From assembly GCA_033032175.1 (NCBI GenBank), contig CM065319.1:15287018-15351017 (forward strand): a DNA stretch of 64,000 nucleotides, written 5' to 3'. The position numbers and the translations under genes were made by a program. The notes under the pieces are model-generated. The model was not told the origin of the DNA. It made no database searches and saw only the letters and a program-made list of their open reading frames with translations. Below are positions 40,017-49,231 of the stretch, in pieces (within the stretch, counting starts at the first letter, position 1; each line of letters begins with the position of its first letter). The stretch is from Saturnia japonica (taxonomy: Eukaryota > Arthropoda > Insecta > Lepidoptera > Saturniidae).

Positions 40017-41198
40017 GGGCCATCCATAAATTACGTCACACGTTTAGGGGGAGGTAGGGGGTCGACGAAGTGTGACATTGTGTGACAAGGGTAAGGGAAG
40101 GGTCCCAAATTTTGTGACATCACATTTTTTCAAAATATAATATTTCATATCTAAGTACATTAGAACTTCTTTAAGTCGAAAACCTCCGAAACTCGAAAGA
40201 ATGTGTTCCCTTCTATTCAAGCCCCAAAACCTCCGTTGCACTAAATCTCAACCCTCTATTCAAAATAATCAGAGAAAAAATTATATTGGACTTATGTATC
40301 TCGAACATAGCAATGTTTTATTTAACAACTTTTACAACTCAATTATTTGAAACTTATTACTTTTATAGTTCGAAGAAAAATATGTTACCGACTTTAAGAA
40401 TATTATTGAAAATGTAAGTACACCATTGTGTAGTACAAGTACAACAGACGTGTAACGGGTGTTACCATACAAAAAGATGACTGTAAAAGAAAATTCGCTC
40501 CACTGTTGTTGTCGTTCGCTTCAGCTATCTTTGGATCTCCGAGCTTCATCATATTTGAAGCAAGTTCCGTATGATACCTATTGCACCAGTGTCGAGGCAT
40601 ACTTATTTAAGCGATCGTGTTGCATCTGTGGTCTATATTTTGCATCATACAAGGCCACTAATCTACACAAGAAATCACATAAAACGCAAGAAGAAGTATT
40701 GCCCATCGCGAAAATTCGGCCTCAAAGAATTGCTGCTAAACGTGCCAGGGAAATTTTTTGTTTGAATGATGACAATGAAGCTTTATGGTTAGATGAAGAA
40801 GATGTTGACACAATGAATGTTTCTGATGTTAACTGTCCAAATGAGAACGATGTGACTACTATGCCAGTTATAAATAATATAAAGGAAGGGCTTCGAAGTC
40901 TATGGACTGAAGAGGATAAGTTTTTATCTTTCATTAAAGTGTTTTTTTTTATGTTTTGTTAATTTTTATACCTTTGTTTGATTTGATGTCGATTTTATCG
41001 AAAAATAATTTAAATGGTAATTAAAATAATTTCCGAACACTGCTGTTTTAATTTCATAAAATTCTAATTATAAAATTGCAAAACTATTTTGACATCACAC
41101 TAGGTAGGGGGGTCTCACAAATGTGACCAGCTGTGACAAGGACGGGGGGAGGAGTCAAAAAATCATGAAATTCGTGTGACGTAATTTATGGATGGCCC
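40017..41198 (+). mobile_element. DNA transposon-like element with 26-bp terminal inverted repeats
   Basis: The left end GGGCCATCCATAAATTACGT (40017 onward) and the right end, its exact reverse complement ending at 41198, are identical over 26 bp including CACACG. Just inside both ends are G-rich stretches and 'tgtgaca' words, giving a symmetric subterminal structure. The body holds one + strand ORF encoding a C2H2 zinc finger. No transposase catalytic motif is recognised, and no clear target duplication is seen (flanks ttcgag and tctagc), so the superfamily is undetermined. Confidence 0.8.
40477..40962 (+). CDS. C2H2 zinc-finger ORF within the inverted-repeat element
   Basis: A 161-residue ORF from the first ATG (the frame is open slightly further upstream without ATG). 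It has a canonical C2H2 finger, C48-x2-C51-x12-H64-x3-H68 (SCCICGLYF, then LHKKSH), then a basic stretch (RPQRIAAKRARE, about 83-94) and an acidic segment (LDEEDVD). The end is low-complexity (FFFMFC), so the natural C-terminus may be lost. It may be the tail of a longer element-encoded protein, or a DNA-binding protein recognising the element. I do not recognise the family with certainty. The ORF opposes short - strand frames that look like shadows. Confidence 0.6.
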   Translation: MTVKENSLHCCCRSLQLSLDLRASSYLKQVPYDTYCTSVEAYLFKRSCCICGLYFASYKATNLHKKSHKTQEEVLPIAKIRPQRIAAKRAREIFCLNDDNEALWLDEEDVDTMNVSDVNCPNENDVTTMPVINNIKEGLRSLWTEEDKFLSFIKVFFFMFC

Positions 41199-41486
41199 TC
41201 TAGCTGCCTACACCACTGGTTTTGGGTTAAATACTATTGTGTTATAACATATTTTATACGTATCACATTTCCACGTACCTTGCTTATTATCGCTCGAATT
41301 CATGCACGCGTGCTATATTTTAAGGCGGCACGGCGCGGCGCGTGCGCAGCTCTTAAGCAATCAAATAGTGTGTAGTTCAATTAGAGCAAAGTAAGTTGTA
41401 CAACCTATTATGTTTTCGAAAGATATATTTTACGTTTATCGTAAATTTCCGAATTGTATCCTGTTGTTGTAATTTTAATAATATGA

Positions 41487-41947
41487 GGGCGTTCAAGTAT
41501 TACGTAACGCGCAATGGGGGGGGGGGGTCTTGTAAAACGTTACGATGCATCATAAGGGCGGGAGGGGGGCACAAACAAAGCATTACATATCATTGTTTTT
41601 TTTTTATTTAAATAAAAAACTAGGCAATTAAAATTTCCTAAGATCGCAACCATTTTCATTTATATTTTACGGGGAATCCCTTGATTATATTGTACGTTTT
41701 TTTTCCCAAGTTGGCAACCCTTTTCGTTTGTTTTACGGGGAATCTCGCGACTGTATTGGTAGTCAATTTTGTTAAAGTGAATTCATAATTTGTAATGTCC
41801 TTAAAACATGGAGATTTGCATCATCAGCTGTTATTAACCTTTAAAAAAGCTCTCATGTTTACTTGGATGTTACGTAACGTTTAAGGAAGGGGAGGGAGGG
41901 GTACAGAAAAATGTTACGGCGAGTTACATGGGGGGAGGGAGGGTCAA
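41487..41947. mobile_element. MITE-like fragment with G-runs and 'gttacgtaac' palindromes
   Basis: The left edge 'gggcgttcaagtattacgta' leads to 'acgc', then a run of 12 G (41518-41528 region), 'aaaacgttacgatgc' and a second G-run. On the right, 'gttacgtaacgtttaaggaa' leads to two further G-runs separated by 'atgttacggcgagttacatg'. The right terminal repeat appears lost, so the element is truncated. I have seen similar ends in insect genomes, but the family is not established here. Confidence 0.45.
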
Positions 41948-44197
41948 AAATTTATATACTCACTGAAAGTGCCAATACAAATTCATTCTGTCATGTCATA
42001 AGCAACAAATCTAAATCGCAAAAATAAAATTTTTAGTTGATGACATCAGTAATATATTTCTGTGGTAGTTTCCCCCTTTCCTTCAGCTGCAGCAACATAA
42101 AACTCTTCCAACCTATTTATCCGATTATTTTGTAGCTATATCTTCAATACTCATTCGCCAGATTCATATATTCCTCACAATATATTTCTCAGATTTCTCT
42201 AACGGTGTAATGAGAGGCATTCACAGGGTATTTACAATATACATCTTCTGTGACATACGGGTCTGACGTAAATATCTCACATTTGCATATTATGTGCGGT
42301 TATCCTCGGTAAAAACTATGTTATTATACCCACATATTTTCTAAGGCATTTATGCGCAAATGCAGTTTATTTGGCCGCGCTGAATTACTTCGTACAATGT
42401 AATTTATTACGAATGCCACAAATAGGTAAGTACCAAAATCAGGCAATGCCCATTCTAGCTTTCTGATTTGAGGCTCAAAAGAAACGTTTCCGATAATGAA
42501 GAATTTCCGAAACTTGTAATATTTCTCATTGTGGTTGATAAAACTTAAAAATCATTGTCTACGTGACTTTATAATAGTTTCACTGATAGTTGATTGAACT
42601 AGTGTAACACAGTATGTCTTAAATGTCATTAACTAAAAGTCGCAAGTCATGCGCGGTATCGTTAATTAAATGAATTAATGAATTACCAATAGATACGTTT
42701 TAGAGTTTGCTCGTACGACGCGACGCTTAGCAACAAGAATACAAGATTACATATTATTCCATTTATAGAAGGCACAGGGTGCGGTAAATTGTAAATAAGT
42801 ATAATAATAAATATATTCATTATCTACTAAATACATATAATAATTATTATTATTTGGCAGAAGGCAGACTTGAACGCGTAGTAGTGATCTTTCGAGATGT
42901 GATATTTTGTGTATATCAGAGTTTTAATTATTTATCGAATAATCGAATACATATTTAAATTTTACTATTCGAATTTGTTTACATGGAATGGAGAGAAGCT
43001 TAATATTTAGTATAAATTTAGTATTTTAGTAACAGTATAAATAAATCAGATCAGATTTCTAAATATTTTCAAAATAGAAACAAAAATACAATTTTTTTTA
43101 TCATTCATATTTTTTTTTCTCTTTTTAGGGATCCCATATAGTTGTGTGCCCAAGGGCCCCTGCATGGCTTAAGACGGCCCTGATTAGAAGTTATATCTAT
43201 GAATGACAGAATCCTCATAGGGCTGTAATAATATTATTTGCTGTCCGTAATATGTGTGGCCGCATGTGTCCCGTATTTCGCAAGAAAAAACCTAGAGCAG
43301 AATTTAAAAAATATCGGCTTTGAAATGGAAAAATTCGTATTTTAAACAAGCCTAAAATGTACGAAACATAATCTAGATTTGCCATTTTGAAGCTCATATT
43401 TAGACATTACTGTTATCATTTTACTCTTGCGAAATACATATGTAGAAGGCCAGTTTTTAAATAATCCTAAGTCTGTACGTGGACAGTTTACCGATCGTTA
43501 AACATTTTTAAATCAATTTTGCGAAATAATTAAAGATACGATAGTGACAAGTGTCCGAATATAAACCGTGGAGACGTGCTGCGAATCGACTAATGTCATA
43601 AATGTCGATTGGAATTGTTTTGTTTTGGATCAGAGCCACAGCGCCGTTTGTCTGTTTATCACCAATTAGACGCCAATAATTAGTGTTATGATGATGACGT
43701 CCGAATAAAATACATTTATTATTTACTCGTATATGAAAGTGTAATTATATTTAATAATTTAGGTACCTATGTTTGTCTATGATTCCGTGTACGCAAGTGT
43801 GTGAGAGTCAGCGTGTGTATGAATGATATGTTTATGAGCTAAGTGATAGATTGAACTAATCAGGAAGCCCTAGAACATTTATTAAGTGTGTCATTTCTTC
43901 TTGAGAAAAAAAATACAGGATATGGTATCGTGCATATCATAACATATTTTTTTGTCCTGCTCAAAAATAAATGATTTAGGATTAGATTACCAACATAAAA
44001 AAGAATGGTGGCGTCCACCCTAGTAAACTTCGCTGGCTACGCTAAATTGTTGGTGCTACTGGGCCCATATAATAGGTACATACAGGTGTAAAGTAAATAT
44101 AATATGAATCGGAAATGTAGCTCTATGACATATTTTACGGACATCTAAATAAAACAAATAACTTGTTGTTAGTAATATAATTTATTTATTGTTTCAG
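41948..44197. other. no NPRL2 exon found upstream of exon a
   Basis: I looked for the conserved NPRL2 segment that precedes LPYIDGF (WDLTTQQ-like) and for N-terminal motifs, and saw none. The sequence is AT-rich and noncoding by eye. Confidence 0.45.
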
Positions 44198-44341
44198 ATT
44201 CTTCCCTATATTGATGGGTTCAATCATATCTCCAAGATAGCAGCACTGACCGATGTGGAGATCAGTCTTGTCCGCGCATGCGTACAGAACTTAGTGTACT
44301 ACGGTGTCGTGACATTAGTTCCGATCTTCCAGTACTGTGCT
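44198..44341 (+). CDS. NPRL2: NPRL2 exon a
   Basis: This 144-bp exon (48 codons, phase 0 at both ends) follows a pyrimidine-rich acceptor ending tgtttcag and is followed by donor gtaagt. It encodes the segment from ILPYIDGF to VPIFQYCA, the best-conserved part of NPRL2. Confidence 0.93.
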
Positions 44342-47175
44342 GTAAGTAGCCCTTTTAAAAACATCGTATTTAATTGTAATGTAATAGATTAAATATAAAG
44401 GAGACGGATACTCTTTCATACAATTGTGGGCTAGAAAATAAACCTAGATCGAAAAGGATGAAAATGGTGTCAATTAATAGCTAATAAATTATTAAACCTT
44501 CATTGATCTTTTTGTGAATTTTGACAATCTGAGAGCATAGTTTTATGATGATATTTCTTGCAAGTGATGTTGTGTATCGAGTTATACTAAAACAGATGAT
44601 TTTTAAACTGTGATTAGTATTTTTATATAGATAATTAGGTTTAATGATATTAGGTATATGCCCTAGTGAAAAGTGGTGTTAACAGTTTTTTTTACTCTTC
44701 ACTCTCGGCCAGCTCTGGGTATTAATTATACATCAAAGGCTCTATTATGACTGATCGTTCATATTCGTAATACGATTATGAATTATCACTCATAATCGAG
44801 ACATCTCGATTATGTAAATCATTCATAGTCGCCCACCTCTAATGCAAAGCTAACGACGCATCGGAATAATACAGTTCGATTAAAAAGTAACTAATGAATT
44901 GAAATGTAAACACGAATCACATAAGTTCTTTATATAAATAAAGATATATGATTTTTAGAAACTTTAATCTATCCATTCTATGTAATTAATTTAATTGTTT
45001 TGGTTAAAATAATCAGCTGATGTTTAGCATTGCACTATTTTTTATCTTTACATTTCATATTAATCGATTATCGATAACCTTTACTTACTCCTTAACTTAC
45101 TTTTTAGTTTTCTCATTGTGTAGATTGTAAATTGTGTTAATATTTTGCATTTTTGAATATAAAAATATAATTATTTTTTTGAGCTTATACTACATCTTGC
45201 TCGATCACAGCCCAGAAATACCAGTCTCCTTTAAAGTATATCGATGATTATAACTCAGATTACAGAAAGTGTTCATATTTGCGTGCGGCAATGAAATTAA
45301 CATGCGACAGAGAATCGCGCTTGCCACGTAGGTACCTACATGTAAGCAAAAATTATAACTAAATACCTCATGTTTCTAAATGGTTTTATATTGATAGTAG
45401 AGTTATAGATCATCTTGAAGTCTAAATGGTAACAACCATTTTCATTTCAACGAAGATGGCCCAGTGGTTCGGATATCGTATTGTTAAGTAGGTTCAAATC
45501 CTATCGTGAGCCTGAAACTCTTGGTGAAGATAACTATCATAGTGAAACCATAGCATGGTGGTAGTAGGATTTTTTCTAAAGCCCGCCTGGCTAGTTACCA
45601 TCCTTAAATTAAAATTCTGTCGCAAAACCACCTACCTATATGTAGATTTGTTCCGGCAGCTGCACTTGAGAGCCAGTGTGTCAGGCTTAGCATGCTACGT
45701 TCATAAGTCCCATCTTAGGGCCTAAATTGAATTAAATACTTTTTGATTTGACCACCATTTTAGACCAAATGATAAACGTGTCAAAGTATATCAAAACATC
45801 GGCAGTTCTCGGATTGTGAAAATCCAATGCAAGTGTAGTAGTGACCCGCAAAACGGATTTTGACCTTTTAGAGTGACATGGCCACGTTTGGATATTACGT
45901 TAGGTGTTTGTTCGATATTCTTTACAGTGGATATCGTAATATCTTGCAGGTTTACAGCGCCACGCCTAAGCTGAGGCAACTGACTCGCTGTGTAGGATTA
46001 CAGCGGCAGTGCGTAGAGTTCTGTGCGAGATCGCGTAAGTTTTTCCTTCGTTTAGTTTTCATTCCAGATTTTATATAGGTATATTCTCAATTTTTGGTGT
46101 CATTAATTTTTCCAGTGTAGAAAACCTAAATTTTCCTTCGAGACAAGACTTTATCGTACCACTCTTTCGGCTCTCATTCTAAATTATAGAATATTCGTAG
46201 AATAAACCAAGCTGTTGACTTGGTCTCGTCTAACTGCTCGGTTCATGGTATGAACAATCCTTTAACGCTCTCAGCAATTATGAGACTATTTTACACGTCT
46301 GCCATAAATAGACACATTCACATGAAACATGTTCATAACTAATTTTTGACTTTGTTTTGATAGTGTCGAATCGTCCATAGCACAAATCAAATCTTGATAT
46401 TTATAACACAACGTTTCGGTATTAGGTATGAACGTAGAAATCACCAAAATATACCGCAAGTCCTTTCTCATACGTATATCTAAACAAAAAACCGTTGAAT
46501 AATTAAAAAAAAAAATTAAATTAATTCCAGCGCGTCAGTTGCCGAAAGTGAGCGATTTGTTTCGAATGTACGCGGCGATGACGTACGGCAGTACCGTCCG
46601 GGACTTGTGCAGGAGAATGAAGCCCCAGGACCTCGCCATCAACGAAAGGAAGCTCGTGCTCTTCGGAGTGCTCGAAGGGCTCATAAGGAGGGTGTACAAG
46701 GTTTCAAAATTTTATTTGTGTCCCGTATTACCAATAAGATACGCACACTAAGCCTAGAAGACTGGCTCTCAAGTGCAGCTGTCGGAACAGAACTGTTGGT
46801 TTGGCGCCAGATTTTCAACTTGAGGATGGTAGCTAAACAGGCGATCTTTAGAAAAAGCCCTACCACCATCCTATGGTTTCATCACGATGTTTTCCTTTAC
46901 CGAAAGTTCAGGCTCATTAAAGGGATTCAAGCTCACGTCGAGTCTATTTAATCGTTATGGTCTAATTTCCTTTATCTTGTCTTGTGTTATAGTTTCCATT
47001 AACACTCCACAATGATGACACGGCTTCCGTGCGCAGTGAACACAGCCAGCCTCTGGTTCGGACTTACAACGGTCTCGTCTGCCTCGACGAGCTGTGCTGC
47101 CAGGGTGGACTATCTGCCTCGCAACTCGAGGAACAATTAGAAAGAGATAGCAACGTTGTCTTCATCGTGAAGTGA
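44198..47175 (+). CDS. NPRL2: NPRL2 (GATOR1 complex subunit), C-terminal half, four exons
   Basis: Four exons (44198-44341, 45950-46034, 46531-46700, 46993-47175) join in frame to about 194 residues ending in TGA. The product begins [20 protein letters not shown] and contains [50 protein letters not shown] and LDELCCQGG, all diagnostic of the NPRL2 C-terminal region. In the family, NPRL2 (about 380 residues) pairs with NPRL3 and DEPDC5/Iml1 in GATOR1, a GTPase-activating complex for Rag GTPases at the lysosome that switches TORC1 off during amino-acid shortage. The first exon here corresponds to about residue 195 of the human protein, so the N-terminal longin-type region, with the catalytic arginine finger known from the family, is missing. 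I did not find it upstream in the window; it may lie behind a very long intron, or I may have missed small exons. Introns contain SINE copies. The assignment rests on recognition of family motifs, not on a search. Confidence 0.93.
44741..44845. repeat. hAT-like MITE fragment in NPRL2 intron a-b
   Basis: 'acgattatgaattatcactc', 'gagacatctcgattatgtaa' and 'atcattcatagtcgcccacc' resemble the right half of the 60650-60982 element. The other half is not seen. Confidence 0.45.
45445..45725 (+). repeat. tRNA-derived SINE family B, copy in NPRL2 intron a-b
   Basis: The head 'gatggcccagtggttcgg' and box B 'ggttcaaatcc' (near 45490) are tRNA-like. The body has 'accatagcatggtggtagta', 'aaagcccgcctggctagtta', 'tgttccggcagctgcacttg' and 'agagccagtgtgtcaggctt'. 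It is in the same orientation as NPRL2. Confidence 0.85.
45950..46034 (+). CDS. NPRL2: NPRL2 exon b
   Basis: This 85-bp exon follows acceptor atcttgcag and ends before donor gtaagt, leaving one base of the next codon. It encodes [14 protein letters not shown] and [12 protein letters not shown], matching the family's 'VY-TPK-' and 'LQ--C--Y' segment. The small size and clean phases support the call. Confidence 0.9.
46531..46700 (+). CDS. NPRL2: NPRL2 exon c
   Basis: This 170-bp exon follows acceptor taattccag; with the carried base it gives 57 codons. It encodes [19 protein letters not shown] and [21 protein letters not shown], typical of the family's 'TTVRDL' and 'DERKLIQFG' region. The donor is AAG followed by gtttca, a weak but valid GT donor. 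Confidence 0.93.
46735..46950 (-). repeat. SINE family B copy filling NPRL2 intron c-d
   Basis: The reverse orientation of the family B body, including 'gactggctctcaagtgcagc', 'gccagattttcaacttgagg', 'ctatggtttcatcacgatgt' and a degenerate B box 'gggattcaagctc'. The intron is only 292 bp (46701-46992), so the SINE makes up about three quarters of it. Short ORFs across this intron are artefacts of the exon joining the SINE. Confidence 0.85.
46993..47175 (+). CDS. NPRL2: NPRL2 terminal exon
   Basis: The exon starts after acceptor gttatag, reads FPLTLHNDD, then [28 protein letters not shown] and VVFIVK, and stops at TGA 47173-47175. Ending shortly after the 'DE-CC--G-S---LE' block agrees with where NPRL2 proteins normally end. 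Confidence 0.93.
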   Translation, partial: FPLTLHNDDTASVRSEHSQPLVRTYNGLVCLDELCCQGGLSASQLEEQLERDSNVVFIVK

Positions 47176-47785
47176 ATTGTGAATAGTGATGTGCCGAGTC
47201 GGATATAGCTGGCACTGGTAACCGAGCATGCGCTGATCTACAGTATAAATTTGGGCGGACAAGGAATATCATAGATTGAAGTTTCTTTAGGATGCAACAT
47301 AGAACACTTTATATATAATAAGAATATTTTTCTACGATAATTTAAAACTATATTTTGTTTAAGGGGGGAGGGGGTCGCGACCTCTATAACCAGCCTTAGA
47401 ATCCGCGTCTGTAACCGAATACAAATATAGAATGATGGCAACGTCAGCAAAAAAGGTTATCACCTAGTCGATAGTAGTCGGCACATCACTAAAAACCATT
47501 TCCGTGTCCAAAAACCGCATTTAGTCTTGAACTTGGACCAACAGGAAACAGCTAAAAAGGTTATATTTTAATTTAAAAAAAACCCTTTAAATTTTAATTA
47601 ACAATAATTTAAAAGACGTTTTATTTTACGTTTTATTAATATGTTATAAATACATTGTAACACGTTGGACTTTGTTTGGAAGTAAAAAAAAGATTATAGT
47701 AAATTATTTTTGTATGTAACAATTTTTAAGGTAAGTGGAAAGCTTATATCTGTTTAAAAATTTTTGAATGCTTGTATGTAGTTCG

Positions 47786-47791
47786 AATAAA
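47786..47791 (+). terminator. candidate poly(A) signal of NPRL2
   Basis: A canonical AATAAA lies about 610 bp after the NPRL2 stop. No earlier AATAAA stood out in the same stretch. About 20 bp later an inverted-repeat MITE begins (47811), so the cleavage site would fall at the element's edge. The call rests on motif and position only. Confidence 0.45.
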
Positions 47792-47810
47792 ACTATAAAG
47801 TATGAAACTA

Positions 47811-48081
47811 GTGGTGGACGGATACGAGATATACTAATGCAATCATTCGATTATGAAGATGTCTCGATTATAACCATTAGTAATTACTACTTTCATAGGA
47901 TCACTAACTAACTTCAAACGTTTTTTTTTTGGCTCGTCAGTGTACAAGTTCTTATAAAGAACTTCGTTTACGACTGAACGAGAATTAGTAAGACTAATTA
48001 GTAATTTTATTCGATAATGAAAATTATCCATAAGTAAATATTATTAATTATCTAAAGCATTCGTGATTGCCCATCACTACA
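47811..48081. mobile_element. hAT-like MITE just past NPRL2
   Basis: The left end 'tagtggtggacggat' and inverted right end 'tagtgatgggcaatc' form terminal inverted repeats of about 15 bp beginning TAGTG, a start typical of hAT elements. The interior has inverted 'tcgattatgaa' and 'attagtaatta' words shared with 60650-60982 and 44741-44845. No ORF of note. A clear 8-bp target duplication is not visible. Confidence 0.6.
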
Positions 48082-48223
48082 TAAGTCGGTTCTTTAATCA
48101 ATAAATCTCGATTCGCGAATAGCGTGTTTCTTTTATAAACAAGCATTGCGATAGGTTAATTTCTCGAACTCTAAAATATGGAGGTCTACTGCTGCGCGTC
48201 TCTGGTAATCGAACATTGTACAG

Positions 48224-48692
48224 TTACCAGCCGTAAATAATGCACATCGAGCTAAAGAGGGAGACAATCAGCTACTTTCGGCTTTGTAGAGCGTCGTCTC
48301 TCTCACTCAGTTCATTATGTGACATTTTGTAGCTTTCTTAGTAGGGTTCACAACCTGAAACGCAGGGGTTATCGTACCTGTAACATCGAAATTATCGTAT
48401 TTTCGTATATTGGATCAAAACTATCACACTTTACCGATTTCTGCTCCGGAAGACCTATATTATGAATTAATAGAATGTTAAAATTATCGTATTTTGTTCG
48501 TTATTAGTATCGTACGAAGTCATAAAATTGTCGTACATTTACGATAAATATCGTAGAGCTGTAAACCCTGTTACCTAGTAGATTCCGGACTGTTAGTGCT
48601 CCGTGTGACGGAGATGACGTTCTACAAAGCCGAAAGTAGCCGATTATCTCCCTCTTTATCTCGATGTGCATAATTTACGTTGGGTAACTGTA
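48224..48692. mobile_element. MITE with long (about 75-bp) terminal inverted repeats
   Basis: The left arm (48220-48303: 'acagttaccagccgtaaata', 'atgcacatcgagctaaagag', 'tactttcggctttgtagagc') and inverted right arm (48615-48692: 'acagttacccaacgtaaatt', 'atgcacatcgagataaagag', 'tactttcggctttgtagaac') pair closely. The centre is AT-rich and has no ORF. The superfamily is unassigned. Confidence 0.82.
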
Positions 48693-48712
48693 TTTCTAAT
48701 TATTTAACAACT

Positions 48713-49231
48713 GAGCCCACGAGAACCAGAGTAGCCTATCTGCTTTTTTTCGATAAGTACACATATTCATAATCTAAAAATTTGTTTTTTAAGTGATAAC
48801 TTCTCATGGGAGGGTAAACCGCTTCGTAACGTAACGCGTTACGGCGCTATTCTGTCTGGCTTCCCTTTTCTACTCAGTGTTCTAATGTACATATTCAAGA
48901 ATTGTAACTAAGGATAAAATGTATTTTATAATCAAATAAAAGATTTCATTAATAATTAACCTTTCCTCACATTATCATATTAATATACACGAAGTTTAAA
49001 TAATAACCTAAGCTTTTCTCAAGTTAAACAATTTTAATATTAACTTAGTTCAACTTAGATTAGAACTTCTGTCGAGCGCGAGCGTCCCGAGACGCGCATG
49101 TTTTTAAAATTATAATACGGCCTACAGTTATTTACGTGATACAAAATATATGGCAGCATGAATTTAACAAATTTTGGCCATAGTTTTAGATTATGAAAGC
49201 ATAAAGGCCACTCTGGTTCTCGTGGCTTCAA
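48713..49231. mobile_element. second MITE, 20 bp from the first
   Basis: The left end 'gagcccacgagaaccagagt' then 'agcctatctgc', and the inverted right end 'gaagccacgagaaccagagt' then 'ggcctttatgc', give about 30-bp terminal inverted repeats enclosing about 460 bp of noncoding DNA. The ends are unrelated to those of the neighbour at 48224-48692. Confidence 0.75.

Noticed and set aside
40403..40934. - strand ORFs of 65 and 70 residues
   Set aside because: They are opposite the zinc-finger ORF, which has a canonical C2H2 motif on the + strand.
45450..45515. Possible tRNA gene in the NPRL2 intron
   Set aside because: Same reasoning: a tRNA-like head of SINE family B with a shared SINE body downstream.
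46607..46951. 114-residue + strand ORF across the NPRL2 exon c/intron boundary
   Set aside because: It reads exon c out of frame and then a SINE. The splice-supported reading is NPRL2.
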